DNA of 64,000 nt from Ruminococcus sp. CAG:254. GTDB lineage: Bacteria > Bacillota > Clostridia > Oscillospirales > Ruminococcaceae. The first letter of the stretch is position 1, and the number at the start of each line of letters is the position of its first letter. The notes under the pieces were generated by a model. The model was not told the DNA's origin. It searched no databases and saw nothing but the letters and a program-made list of their open reading frames with translations. This document shows positions 1 to 8,257 of the stretch, in pieces. Both the position numbers and the translations under genes were made by a program. The stretch is taken from contig HF997977.1 in NCBI GenBank assembly GCA_000433635.1, positions 139,135 to 203,134 of the forward strand. Reading direction: 5' to 3'.

Positions 1-1250
1 CGGTTACCGATGATGGCACAAGCTTCTCGATTCCGTCCAGCTTGATCTGGTCTGGCGAACCGAATTCTTGGACAGGCACATATCAGGAAAATACCAACCT
101 GAAGGCAACCATCGTTGGCTATGGCGACGGCGACCTCGGATGCGTATCTTCTCTGGCAAACACTTTGATTTACTATGCAGCAGGTCGTGGCGTTTCTGCA
201 AGTGATCTGGCAACTGGTGAAGCTTCTTATAAGTCCAGCAGAGGTACAAAGAGCACTGATATGAAGGATCGTGCAGCACAGTCCCTGTATCTGGCAAAGG
301 AACTCCTCGACAGAGAATGGAACAAGTATCGTGACGATATTGGTCTGGGCGTTTCTGACCACAACACCAACTTGACACGTTTGTGGGAAACCAAGCTGGT
401 TCTGCCGAATGGTCAGCGTACAAATGGTCAGGGCAAGACTCTGGCTAAGGGCGATTACACCGGTAAGATGCCGAACGGCGACCTGATTCAGGACGGCGTA
501 GCATTCGTTGATATTCGTTCGAACTACAAGAGCGATCCGATGTATCTGGAAGCTGAAAAGTACTATCAGCAGGATGGTAACACCGATAATTATTACTTCA
601 CACTGCACAGATTCTGGCATGCTGGCGACATCATGATGGCTCTGGGTACTATGTCTGAAGTATATCCGGATCTGACTCCAGATCCGACTGAAGATCCAGA
701 TGCTCCGGTTGTAACACCGTCTGAAGTAACCGTTAAGGTTGGCGAAACCAAGGATCTGACCGTTGATCAGACTGGTTGCGACTTTAAATCTGACGATGAT
801 AGCATCGCTTCCGTTTCTAAGGATGGCACTATCACTGGTGTAAAGGAAGGTAAGACTACCATCACTGTAACCAACAAGGATGGCAAGTCCACCACTGTAA
901 CTGTTACTGTAACAGCTGCAACTACAACAGAAGCTACTACAACAAGCGAAGCTACAACCACTACAGGTGCAAAAACTACAACAACTGCTGGCGAAACTAC
1001 TACAGTTGACCCGAATGCAGATAACATCGGTGACGTAAACCTGGATGGTGTTGTAGACATCGCTGACGCTGTAACATTGAACAAGTATCTGGCTGGCGTT
1101 GTACAGCTGAGCGATCAGGCTCTGCGGAACGCTAACTGCGATCAGAGCCCGAGCGATATCGATAACATCGGCGACAAGGATACTACCGCTTTGGTAAGAT
1201 TCGTTCTGAACGTAGAAGGCTATCAGGATCTGCCGTTCATGGGTGAATAA
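1..1250 (+). CDS. GH48 cellulase, C-terminal part, with Ig-like domain and dockerin (5' partial)
   Basis: This is the 3' end of a large secreted cellulase; the frame is already open at base 3, so the start lies outside the window. The first ~220 residues match the end of glycoside hydrolase family 48 (processive cellobiohydrolase): a LANTLIYYA helix, LAKELLDREW, the TGKMPNGD segment, FVDIRSNYKSDP and HRFWHAGDIMMALG. Next come a bacterial Ig-like (Big_2) domain around VTPSEVTVKVGETKDL, a Thr/Ala-rich linker and a C-terminal dockerin with a clear first calcium loop (GDVNLDGVVDIAD). The second loop (CDQSPSDIDNIGDKD) is degenerate. GH48 enzymes are the signature exocellulases of cellulosome-forming bacteria, and the dockerin would attach this one to a scaffoldin outside the cell. 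Codon use is strongly biased to ctg, gta and aag, as in highly expressed genes. Family is confident; the catalytic acid is outside the window. Confidence 0.9.
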   Translation, partial: VTDDGTSFSIPSSLIWSGEPNSWTGTYQENTNLKATIVGYGDGDLGCVSSLANTLIYYAAGRGVSASDLATGEASYKSSRGTKSTDMKDRAAQSLYLAKELLDREWNKYRDDIGLGVSDHNTNLTRLWETKLVLPNGQRTNGQGKTLAKGDYTGKMPNGDLIQDGVAFVDIRSNYKSDPMYLEAEKYYQQDGNTDNYYFTLHRFWHAGDIMMALGTMSEVYPDLTPDPTEDPDAPVVTPSEVTVKVGETKDLTVDQTGCDFKSDDDSIASVSKDGTITGVKEGKTTITVTNKDGKSTTVTVTVTAATTTEATTTSEATTTTGAKTTTTAGETTTVDPNADNIGDVNLDGVVDIADAVTLNKYLAGVVQLSDQALRNANCDQSPSDIDNIGDKDTTALVRFVLNVEGYQDLPFMGE

Positions 1251-1324
1251 GATATACGTTTGTATTTAATAAATTGCATATTCCAATATTGATGTAACGA
1301 TCGCAATTTTAGTTGCGTTAAAAG

Positions 1325-1365
1325 AGAACCGTATGGCGAAAGCTGTACGGTTCTTTTATTTTTTG
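1325..1365 (+). terminator. Rho-independent terminator of the GH48 gene
   Basis: A 9-bp perfect stem (AGAACCGTA with TACGGTTCT) is followed by a run of T with one A, about 75 bases after the GH48 stop codon. Confidence 0.88.
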
Positions 1366-1404
1366 AGGATTTTAGAAAAAACAGCAAATCTATCTAAAAA
1401 TTGC

Positions 1405-1433
1405 TTGACAACGGACGAGAGAAGTTGTATAAT
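1405..1433 (+). promoter_or_regulatory. Consensus promoter for the zinc-ribbon gene
   Basis: TTGACA (1405-1410) and TATAAT (1428-1433) are both exact sigma-A hexamers with a 17-base spacer, about 65 bases upstream of the coiled-coil zinc-ribbon gene. Confidence 0.88.
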
Positions 1434-1497
1434 TGATATATACTTTATGAGCGTTTCATAGTTGGAACATCATGAAATTTACGAAAGACAGGGGTCG

Positions 1498-1863
1498 ATG
1501 GCAATGGCAAATATTTTTGAACAAATGAGCCGCAGCGTTTCTGGAATGTCGAAGAACGCTTCTGAAGCCAGCAATCTGCGGAAAAAGATTGCATACGAAC
1601 GGGAACGGATTCAGGAAGTGATGCAGGAAATTGGCGAACTCTATTATGAGAGCCAGGAAAAGGAACTTGCAAAACTGAAGGAACTCTGTGCGGATATTGA
1701 TGACAGAAAGCGGAGAATCCAGAGCATGCGTTTGGAATTGCAGCAGATGAAGGGCAAGCGGGTTTGCCCAGGCTGTGGCATGCAGTTCGATGAAAAGTAT
1801 CAGTTTGCATTCTGCGGAAAATGCGGTGCAAAGCTGGACGATCCGATTACAGACGAAGACTAA
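1498..1863 (+). CDS. Coiled-coil protein with C-terminal zinc ribbon
   Basis: A small cytosolic protein of about 120 residues in two parts. The middle is a long charged helix (KKIAYERERIQEVMQEIGEL onward) expected to form a coiled coil. The end is a four-cysteine zinc ribbon of the form CPGCGMQF...CGKCGAKL. This architecture recurs in Firmicutes as uncharacterised zinc-ribbon proteins and I cannot assign a function. ATG 1498 and ATG 1504 are both possible; the AGGGG at 1490-1494 is better spaced for 1504. A TTG further upstream at 1462 has no ribosome site. The gene is monocistronic, between its own consensus promoter and a strong terminator, and convergent with the MATE gene. There is no signal peptide. 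Confidence 0.75.
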   Translation: MAMANIFEQMSRSVSGMSKNASEASNLRKKIAYERERIQEVMQEIGELYYESQEKELAKLKELCADIDDRKRRIQSMRLELQQMKGKRVCPGCGMQFDEKYQFAFCGKCGAKLDDPITDED

Positions 1864-1875
1864 AAAGCAAAAAAG

Positions 1876-1918
1876 AAGGACTGCTGCAACCATCTCGCAG
1901 CAGTCCTTTTTCCTTTTT
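1876..1918. terminator. Terminator between convergent genes
   Basis: A 12-bp perfect stem (AAGGACTGCTGC with its complement at 1897-1908) is followed by a T-rich run on the plus strand. It closes the zinc-ribbon gene; A residues on the left side mean it may also work for the opposing MATE gene. Confidence 0.85.
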
Positions 1919-1931
1919 AAGGGGATAATCA

Positions 1932-3326
1932 TCAAAGTTTTGCAATTTTTGTTTTCTGAATCCGGTGCAAGCATCCAAATCCAATTCCCATTGAAACCAG
2001 TTCTGCAATCGGAAAGGTCAACCAAATCAACCAGCTTTGGTTGAAATTCGCCTTTGCTGTTAGTGAAAACAACCAAGCAACTGGCAAAACAAAAAGAATT
2101 TGGCGACATACAGAAATGATGAGGGATTCCAGCCCACTATCTAACGCTTGAAAAATACCTTGTAAGGCAATATTTGTTCCAGCAAACAGAAAACTAATAG
2201 AAATGATTCGCATGGCTTCTATGCAAAGCTGTTCTGTTTCTCCGGACAACCCGAATAATTTGGCAAATGGAATGGCAAGGACTTCTATCAGCAGTGTGCC
2301 TGCAAGCATAATGATCCAAGTATACAGCATCCCGTAACGAATCCCATAGCGGATTCTGGCACGGCTTCGCATACCATGATAAAAGGACAAAACCGGCGTA
2401 ATGGCATCTCGCAGCCCAAAAGCTGCAAATAAAATAAACTGCTGAATTTTATAGTATAATCCGTACGCTGTCACCAAAGCGGTATTCACAGAACCTAGAA
2501 TTAAATTCATGCCATAAGTCATAACCGACATCAATGCCTGTGCCAGAATTGCTGGCAATCCGATTGCATAGATTTCCCGAATGATGGTGCTGTTTGGTTT
2601 CCAGTATTGCAGCTTGTTGGAAATTTGTTTGTCCACTTTGCAATGAAAAATCCATGCCAGCAAGAACGACAGAATTTGACCAAGAACAGTTGCATAAGCA
2701 GCCCCTCGCACGCCCAATTCCGGCAACCCACACCACCCATAAATCAAAATAGGGTCTAATAGGATATTGCAGACCGCTCCGGAAATTTGTGCAATGGTAG
2801 AAAAAATCGGATTTCCAGAGGCTTGCAGCAGTTTTTCATAGATGGAAAAGAAAATGATTCCCACCGAGAGGATACAGCAGATTCGCAAGTAAGAAATCCC
2901 CATATCTGCAATGAGAAAATCTTTTGTTTGCAGGTGGATATAAGGTGCAACGCCAAAAATACCGAAGAACACGCAGAGAAGAAAAATCAAAACGGCAAGA
3001 AATCCGCCATTTCCAGCAGTTCGACTGGCTTTTTCTGTATCTCCCTGTCCAAGGCTTTTGGATACCAGTGCATTGACACCAACTCCCGTGCCAATGCTAA
3101 CCGCAATCATCAACATTTGCATAGGAAATGCCAGCGTCAGAGCATTCAGGGCAGCTTCTCCATTTTCTGGCATGTTAGAAACAAAGGCACTGTCTACGAT
3201 ATTGTACATGGCTTGCAATACCATCGAACAGATCATTGGAATGCCCATTTTCAAGAGGAGTTGATGCGGTGGTGTTGACCGCATTTTGTCCGCTTTTCGT
3301 GGTTTGGCTTTTGTGTTTGTTGTCAT
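1932..3326 (-). CDS. MATE family multidrug/cation efflux transporter
   Basis: A polytopic membrane protein of about 464 residues with the twelve-helix pattern of the MATE superfamily (proton- or sodium-driven export of drugs and organic cations). The N-terminal MATE half is recognisable by LLLKMGIPMICSMVLQAMYN, then VDSAFVSNM and ALNALTLAFPMQMLMIAVSIG; the second half repeats the fold from about residue 240 (IREIYAIGLPAILAQALMSV). The chosen ATG at 3326 is preceded by AAAGGAAG. The reading frame stays open for 40 more codons upstream, but that stretch covers the promoter and a leader hairpin and is unlikely to be translated. The leader hairpin (see the attenuator entry) suggests expression is controlled after transcription starts. 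The substrate cannot be predicted. Confidence 0.88.
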   Translation of the reverse strand: MTTNTKAKPRKADKMRSTPPHQLLLKMGIPMICSMVLQAMYNIVDSAFVSNMPENGEAALNALTLAFPMQMLMIAVSIGTGVGVNALVSKSLGQGDTEKASRTAGNGGFLAVLIFLLCVFFGIFGVAPYIHLQTKDFLIADMGISYLRICCILSVGIIFFSIYEKLLQASGNPIFSTIAQISGAVCNILLDPILIYGWCGLPELGVRGAAYATVLGQILSFLLAWIFHCKVDKQISNKLQYWKPNSTIIREIYAIGLPAILAQALMSVMTYGMNLILGSVNTALVTAYGLYYKIQQFILFAAFGLRDAITPVLSFYHGMRSRARIRYGIRYGMLYTWIIMLAGTLLIEVLAIPFAKLFGLSGETEQLCIEAMRIISISFLFAGTNIALQGIFQALDSGLESLIISVCRQILFVLPVAWLFSLTAKANFNQSWLIWLTFPIAELVSMGIGFGCLHRIQKTKIAKL

Positions 3327-3382
3327 AAAAAATACCGCTTCCTTTCTGGTAAAAAACGTGCCGGATAGACACATTTCTCTAT

Positions 3383-3437
3383 AAAAAAAGATGTGCAGCA
3401 CCCCTGGATTGGACTTACGCAGGGTTGCTACACATCT
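3383..3437 (-). promoter_or_regulatory. Terminator-like hairpin at the 5' end of the MATE transcript (attenuator candidate)
   Basis: Read on the minus strand, 18 bases at 3437-3420 pair with 3406-3389 with one G-U pair and one mismatch across a 13-base loop, followed by seven U. The predicted transcription start is near 3438, so the hairpin begins at or next to +1 and lies between promoter and gene. A terminator there would stop transcription before the MATE gene unless relieved. It could instead act as a DNA operator dyad. Confidence 0.68.
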
Positions 3438-3444
3438 ATTTTTC

Positions 3445-3473
3445 ATTTTATCATATTTTCAAGCCACTGTCAA
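3445..3473 (-). promoter_or_regulatory. Promoter of the MATE gene
   Basis: On the minus strand, TTGACA (3473-3468) and TAAAAT (3450-3445) are separated by 17 bases. Confidence 0.8.
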
Positions 3474-3552
3474 AGGCAATTTTGCACAAAAAACAAGCGA
3501 AGAAAACCGGTTTTTTGATGGCAAAATGGTCACTAGAAATCAGAAAACAGCG

Positions 3553-3581
3553 TTGACAAAAACAAATTTTACTTGTATAAT
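3553..3581 (+). promoter_or_regulatory. Promoter of the NAD salvage genes
   Basis: Exact TTGACA (3553-3558) and TATAAT (3576-3581) with a 17-base spacer, about 45 bases upstream of the nicotinamidase start codon. Confidence 0.88.
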
Positions 3582-3626
3582 AAAAACAACACCCATATGG
3601 GATACTGGAAAAAGGAGCGTGCATCC

Positions 3627-4166
3627 ATGAAACGTGTATTGATTGTGGTGGATTATCAACGGGATTTTGTAACAGGTTCGTTGGGCTTTCCGGGTGCAGT
3701 GGCACTGGCGGAGCGAATTGCAAAGAAAATTGCTGCTTATCACAAGAGTGGCGATGTGGTGCTGTTTACAATGGATACTCATACGGATGATTACCGGAAC
3801 ACACAGGAGGGAAAGCATTTGCCCGTTCCGCATTGCATCAAGGGAACGGCTGGGCATACATTAGTTCCAGAAGTGGCAGAGCAAGTAGAGCCGCAGGATT
3901 TGTTCTTTGAAAAGGATACATTCGGGTCAACCGATTTATTTGTATATTTGCGAACGCAGCAATATGCAAGCATTGAATTGGTGGGCGTGGTTTCCAGTAT
4001 TTGTGTGCTTTCCAATGCAGTGCTTTGTAAGACCGCATTGCCAGAAGTTCCAATTTTAGTGGATTCGAGCTGTATTGCTGCACCAGACCCTACATTACAG
4101 GAAGCAGCGATTTTGATGATGAAAAATCTGCAAATGCAAATTTTGCCGGAGGAGGAAACACCATGA
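3627..4166 (+). CDS. pncA: Nicotinamidase / isochorismatase-fold hydrolase
   Basis: A cytosolic hydrolase of 179 residues predicted to convert nicotinamide to nicotinate and ammonia. The catalytic triad of the family is visible: Asp9 in VVDYQRDF, Lys96 in FEKDTFGST and Cys126 in VVSSICVLSNA. Asp50, His52 and His69 are in place as metal ligands. The start at 3627 follows AAAGGAG. The stop overlaps the start of the nicotinate phosphoribosyltransferase gene by four bases (ATGA), which indicates translational coupling, and supports nicotinamide over isochorismate as substrate because the next enzyme uses the product. It is transcribed from the consensus promoter at 3553. Confidence 0.9.
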   Translation: MKRVLIVVDYQRDFVTGSLGFPGAVALAERIAKKIAAYHKSGDVVLFTMDTHTDDYRNTQEGKHLPVPHCIKGTAGHTLVPEVAEQVEPQDLFFEKDTFGSTDLFVYLRTQQYASIELVGVVSSICVLSNAVLCKTALPEVPILVDSSCIAAPDPTLQEAAILMMKNLQMQILPEEETP

Positions 4167-5602
4167 AACAAGAAAATTATGCCATGCTCTGTGATTTCTA
4201 CGAGTTTACGATGAGCAACGGATACTTCCGCAATGGCTTTTATCAGAAAACCGTTTATTTTGATGTCTTTTTCCGAGATATTCCGGATGGCGGTGGTTTT
4301 GCGATTGCTGCCGGATTGGAACAGGTTATTGATTACGTGAAAGAATTGCATTTCACGGAAGAAGATGTTGCCTTTTTGAGAAGCAAACAGTGTTTTGATG
4401 AAGGCTTTCTGACTTACTTGAAAGAATTCCATTTCAGCGGTGACATCTGGGCAGTTCCAGAGGGAACACCAGTGTTCCCGAATGAACCGATTATGACCAT
4501 TCGAGCACCTGCTATTGAAGCACAATTGCTGGAAACGTTTATCTTGCTCTCACTGAATCACCAGTCTTTGATTGCAACGAAAGCCAACCGCATTGTACGG
4601 GCAGCAGACGGCAGAACCGTTCTGGAGTTTGGTTCTCGCCGAGCACAGGGGGCATCTGGTGCAATTTTAGGGGCAAGAGCTGCCTATATTGGCGGCTGTG
4701 CCGGAACAGCATGCACCTTAACAGATGAACTATATGGCGTTCCGGCAGGTGGAACGATGGCACATTCCTGGGTGCAGATGTTTGATACAGAATATGAAGC
4801 ATTTAAAGCCTATTGTGAAAATTATCCGCATCAGGCAACCTTGCTGGTAGACACCTATAACACGCTAAAAAGTGGTATCCCGAATGCGATTCGAGCATTT
4901 AAAGAGATTCTGTTGCCGCAGGGCATCACAGACTTTGGAATCCGCTTGGATTCCGGCGATATTGCGTATCTGACGAAAAAGGCAAGAAAAATGCTGGATG
5001 CTGCTGGCTTGCAGAGCTGTAAAATTGTTGTTTCCAACTCTTTGGATGAATACTTGATTCAAGACTTAATGGCACAGCACGCACAAATTGATGTGTTCGG
5101 GGTTGGAGAACGAATGATTACCGCTAAAAGTACACCTGTATTTGGCGGGGTTTATAAGCTGGTTGCGATTGAACAGCCAGATGGTACGATTGTACCGAAG
5201 ATTAAAATTAGCGAAAACATCACGAAAATCACCAATCCGCATTTCAAGAAAGTCTATCGGTTCTACGACAAGGAAACAGGTAAGGCGATTGCCGATGAAC
5301 TTTGTCTGCACAATGAAACGATTGATGCCAGTCAGCCGCATACCATTTTCGACCCAATTGCGACTTGGAAAACCAAAGAAATTACAAATTACACGGTACG
5401 GGAATTGTTAGTGCCGATTTTCAAAAATGGTGAATGTGTCTATGACCAGCCCTCTTTGTCGGAGATTTGCCAGTACTGCAAAGAACAGATTGCATTGCTT
5501 TGGGATGAAGTCAAACGGTTTGAGAATCCGCATAATTACTATGTCGATTTGTCCCATGCACTCTGGGAAGTGAAACAGGATTTGTTAAAGAAGAATCGGT
5601 AA
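4163..5602 (+). CDS. pncB: Nicotinate phosphoribosyltransferase
   Basis: A cytosolic enzyme of 479 residues that joins nicotinate to PRPP to give nicotinate mononucleotide, the committed step of the Preiss-Handler NAD salvage route. Family landmarks include the N-terminal LCDFYEFTMSNGYF, the EFGSRRAQG segment, the GTMAHSWVQMF loop, LLVDTYNTLKSG and FGIRLDSGDIAYL. Length is normal for the family. It starts inside the end of pncA behind GGAGGA. Together the two genes recycle nicotinamide to the NAD pathway; NMN adenylyltransferase is not in the window. Confidence 0.95.
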   Translation: MKQENYAMLCDFYEFTMSNGYFRNGFYQKTVYFDVFFRDIPDGGGFAIAAGLEQVIDYVKELHFTEEDVAFLRSKQCFDEGFLTYLKEFHFSGDIWAVPEGTPVFPNEPIMTIRAPAIEAQLLETFILLSLNHQSLIATKANRIVRAADGRTVLEFGSRRAQGASGAILGARAAYIGGCAGTACTLTDELYGVPAGGTMAHSWVQMFDTEYEAFKAYCENYPHQATLLVDTYNTLKSGIPNAIRAFKEILLPQGITDFGIRLDSGDIAYLTKKARKMLDAAGLQSCKIVVSNSLDEYLIQDLMAQHAQIDVFGVGERMITAKSTPVFGGVYKLVAIEQPDGTIVPKIKISENITKITNPHFKKVYRFYDKETGKAIADELCLHNETIDASQPHTIFDPIATWKTKEITNYTVRELLVPIFKNGECVYDQPSLSEICQYCKEQIALLWDEVKRFENPHNYYVDLSHALWEVKQDLLKKNR

Positions 5603-5646
5603 GCGGTTCTGAATAGAAAATTATTGAAAAAGAAAGAAGAATCATT

Positions 5647-6708
5647 ATGTCAGCTGCTTTTATGAACTACGTCCGCAAGGTAGACCCTTATGTTCCAGGC
5701 GACCAGCCAAATTTTCCGGACATGGTAAAACTGAACACCAATGAAAATCCGTATCCGCCTGCTCCAGCAGTAGAAGCTGCCCTGCATGATTTATCTGTCG
5801 ATTCGCTGCGGCTCTATCCAGACCCAGTTGTTTCCAAGTTAAATACCGCCATTGCAGACTTTTACGGCGTGAAACCGGAGCAGGTTTTCAGTGGCGTTGG
5901 GTCAGATGATGTGCTTGCGATGTGCTTTTTGACGTTTTTCAACTCGAAAAAGCCGATTTTCTTTCCGGATGTCACATATGGATTCTATCCGGTATGGTCG
6001 GAACTGTTCCAGATTCCGTATGAAAAAAAGCCGCTGAATGACCGCTTTGAATTGGTGAAAGAAGATTATTATGCAGAAAATGGCGGCATTGTATTCCCGA
6101 ATCCGAATGCACCAACGGGCATTGCTCTGTCTGTTGCAGATATTGAGGACATCATTCAGCACAATCCGGATAGCATTGTGATTGTTGATGAAGCCTATAT
6201 TGACTTTGGCGGAACATCGGTATTGCCGTTGATTGATAAATACGATAATTTGATTGTGGTACAGACTTTCTCGAAGTCTCGTTCGATGGCAGGAATGCGG
6301 ATTGGATTTGCCGTTTCCAACCCGACTTTGATTCGGGTACTGAATGACTGCAAATTCTCCTTTAATTCTTATACCATGAATCAAACCACGATTGCAGCTG
6401 GTGTTGCTGCGGTTTCTGACCGTGCTTATTTGGAAGAAACGCTTGCAAAGATTGTTGCAACCAGAGAACACGCAAAGAAAGTTCTGGCAGAAATGGGCTT
6501 CCAGTTCCCAGATTCTCAGAGCAATTTCCTGTTTGTGACCCATCCGGATTATTCTGCAAAGGAATTATACGAGATGCTGAAAGAACAGCATATTTTTGTT
6601 CGTTATTTTGGAACAGGCAGAACGAAAGACTATCTGCGGATTACGATTGGAACAGAGGAGCAGATGGAAACACTGTATGCAGCCCTGCGGGCATATTTCC
6701 AGCGGTAA
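5647..6708 (+). CDS. hisC: Histidinol-phosphate aminotransferase
   Basis: A class II PLP-dependent aminotransferase of 353 residues, predicted to catalyse glutamate-dependent transamination in histidine synthesis. Visible features are VKLNTNENPYPP at the N terminus, the GSDDVLAMCF cofactor site, PNPNAPTG, the IVDEAYIDF aspartate region and the PLP lysine in TFSKSRSMAGMRIG. It lies 44 bases after pncB with a weak ribosome site (AAAGAAAGAAG) and no promoter or terminator in between, so it is probably the third gene of the same operon. No other his gene is nearby. Related aminotransferases can act on aromatic amino acids, so the exact substrate is likely rather than certain. Confidence 0.88.
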   Translation: MSAAFMNYVRKVDPYVPGDQPNFPDMVKLNTNENPYPPAPAVEAALHDLSVDSLRLYPDPVVSKLNTAIADFYGVKPEQVFSGVGSDDVLAMCFLTFFNSKKPIFFPDVTYGFYPVWSELFQIPYEKKPLNDRFELVKEDYYAENGGIVFPNPNAPTGIALSVADIEDIIQHNPDSIVIVDEAYIDFGGTSVLPLIDKYDNLIVVQTFSKSRSMAGMRIGFAVSNPTLIRVLNDCKFSFNSYTMNQTTIAAGVAAVSDRAYLEETLAKIVATREHAKKVLAEMGFQFPDSQSNFLFVTHPDYSAKELYEMLKEQHIFVRYFGTGRTKDYLRITIGTEEQMETLYAALRAYFQR

Positions 6709-6725
6709 GACTTGCTTTTTTCAGG

Positions 6726-6759
6726 AAAAATGCCCCCTTGCTACATCTGCAAGGGGGCA
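6726..6759 (-). terminator. Terminator of the beta-glucosidase gene
   Basis: A 10-bp perfect stem (TGCCCCCTTG with its complement) with five T following on the minus strand, 30 bases past the beta-glucosidase stop. It also lies between convergent genes and may stop hisC transcripts. Confidence 0.82.
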
Positions 6760-6791
6760 AATTGATAAAATAGAGATTTGATGTTTTAGAA

Positions 6792-8141
6792 TTAGAAAAT
6801 GGTTTCTCCGTTTGTTTCAATCACAGTCTGATAGAAATAACCGGAATCCTTAATGGTGCGTTCCTGCGTCCGATAGTCCACATAGACCAGACCAAACCGC
6901 TTGTCGTAGCCGTCTGCCCATTCAAAGTTGTCCATAATTGACCAGTACATATAACCCATGACTTCTGTTCCGTCCTGCATTGCACGGTGCAGTTCTCGCA
7001 GATACCGCTTCATATAGTCAATTCTGCCCGGGTCGTGAACCTTTCCGTCCAGCTGTACCCAGTCATGGCTTGCCATACCGTTTTCGCTGATGAGAATCGG
7101 CTTGCCGTAGCGTTCAAACAGGAACTTTGGCCCCCAGTATAATGCTTCCGGTGTAACCGGCCAGCCCATCTGGGTTCTCGGACAACCCATATAATCATTT
7201 TCTACATAGGCATTTGGATTTTCTTCTGCCTGACTGTAATAGATGTTGACACCGTAGAAGTCAACAGGCTGAGAAATCAATTCCATATCGCCTTCTTTGA
7301 TGTTTGGCATATCAGACTTTAAAATGCTGTAAGCATCCTGCGGATAATCGCCCAGGAAAATCGGGTCTGCCCACCAAGCTGTTTCAAATGTAAACCGTTC
7401 CCGTGTAAAGGCAAAACTTTTCTGCCGTGCGATTTCAATGGCAAGCGGAGAGTTGTCCGTTGGTGTGGTGCAAGGAGTCGAGAATGCAAAACCAATCTTC
7501 GGAGTTTTCTTTGCACATTCCCGAATCATCTTTACGGTCTTGCCGTGTGCCAGCAGAACATTGTGGGACATCTGAGCCAAATCTCTTGCTGGAAGCTTCT
7601 GGAACGGAGCAAATTTGCCGATTGCATAGCCGCAGCCGATGAATACTTGCGGTTCATTGATGGTCATCCAGTAGGTAACCCGATCAGACAGTGCATCCAC
7701 TACAACTTTTGCGTAGTCAACGAACCAATCAGAAGAATCCGGATTCAGCCAGCCACCTTTCTGGTGCAGGGCATACGGATAATCCCAGTGGAACAGGGTA
7801 ACCATTGGAGTAATACCAGCTTCCAGCAGAGCATCGACCAAATCCGAATAGAACTGAATGCCCTTCTGGTTGACAGCACCCGTCCCATCCGGCAGAATAC
7901 GAGTCCAGCTGATGGAGAACCGATAGTTTTTGATGCCCATTTTTTGCATCATCTTGACATCTTCTCGGAACAAGTGGTAGTGGTCGCAGGCAACATTTCC
8001 GTTTTCACCATGTGCAACGTGACCGCTTTCCTGACAATAAGCGTCCCAGATGTTTTCGCCCTTTCCGTCTTCGAGATAAGCTCCCTCTATTTGATAGGAT
8101 GCAGACGCTGCACCCCACAGAAAATCGTTTGAAAATTGCAT
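6792..8141 (-). CDS. bglA: GH1 beta-glucosidase / 6-phospho-beta-glucosidase-like
   Basis: A cytosolic glycoside hydrolase family 1 enzyme of 449 residues, expected to cleave cellobiose and short cellodextrins that enter the cell. The start ATG at 8141 follows GGAGGG; it gives the classic N terminus FLWGAASASYQIEGA. The acid/base glutamate is E163 in TINEP and the nucleophile is E353 in LISENG. No signal peptide is present. It is transcribed divergently from an AraC-type regulator, which is probably its activator. With the extracellular GH48 cellulase it fits a cellulose-using lifestyle. Whether it prefers phosphorylated sugars cannot be decided by eye; no PTS genes are nearby, so plain beta-glucosidase is more likely. 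Confidence 0.93.
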   Translation of the reverse strand: MQFSNDFLWGAASASYQIEGAYLEDGKGENIWDAYCQESGHVAHGENGNVACDHYHLFREDVKMMQKMGIKNYRFSISWTRILPDGTGAVNQKGIQFYSDLVDALLEAGITPMVTLFHWDYPYALHQKGGWLNPDSSDWFVDYAKVVVDALSDRVTYWMTINEPQVFIGCGYAIGKFAPFQKLPARDLAQMSHNVLLAHGKTVKMIRECAKKTPKIGFAFSTPCTTPTDNSPLAIEIARQKSFAFTRERFTFETAWWADPIFLGDYPQDAYSILKSDMPNIKEGDMELISQPVDFYGVNIYYSQAEENPNAYVENDYMGCPRTQMGWPVTPEALYWGPKFLFERYGKPILISENGMASHDWVQLDGKVHDPGRIDYMKRYLRELHRAMQDGTEVMGYMYWSIMDNFEWADGYDKRFGLVYVDYRTQERTIKDSGYFYQTVIETNGETIF

Positions 8142-8172
8142 TTGCAATCCCTCCTGTCTTGATGTTATCTTT

Positions 8173-8178
8173 ATTATA
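8173..8178 (-). promoter_or_regulatory. -10 element of the beta-glucosidase promoter, lacking a clear -35
   Basis: Exact TATAAT on the minus strand about 32 bases before the start codon. The matching -35 position (around 8196-8201) reads GAGATT, far from consensus, as expected of a promoter needing an activator. Confidence 0.5.
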
Positions 8179-8257
8179 TCGTTAAAACACAACAAAATCT
8201 CACACGTTATCCGCAAAAAATTGCACTTTTTCTACTTCTTTTTTCGAGGTGTTTTTC

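Noticed and set aside
887..1011. Short direct repeats (ACTACAACAGAAGC-like) as a mobile or CRISPR-like array
   Set aside because: These are codons of the Thr-rich linker in the GH48 protein, in frame and of varying spacing.
767..1084. Minus-strand open frame opposite the Thr-rich linker of the GH48 gene
   Set aside because: It is the antisense shadow of a repetitive ACA/ACT-rich stretch and has no ribosome site.
3327..3446. 40-codon N-terminal extension of the MATE protein or an upstream leader peptide
   Set aside because: Its ATG lies inside the -10 region of the predicted promoter, so it is not on the transcript.
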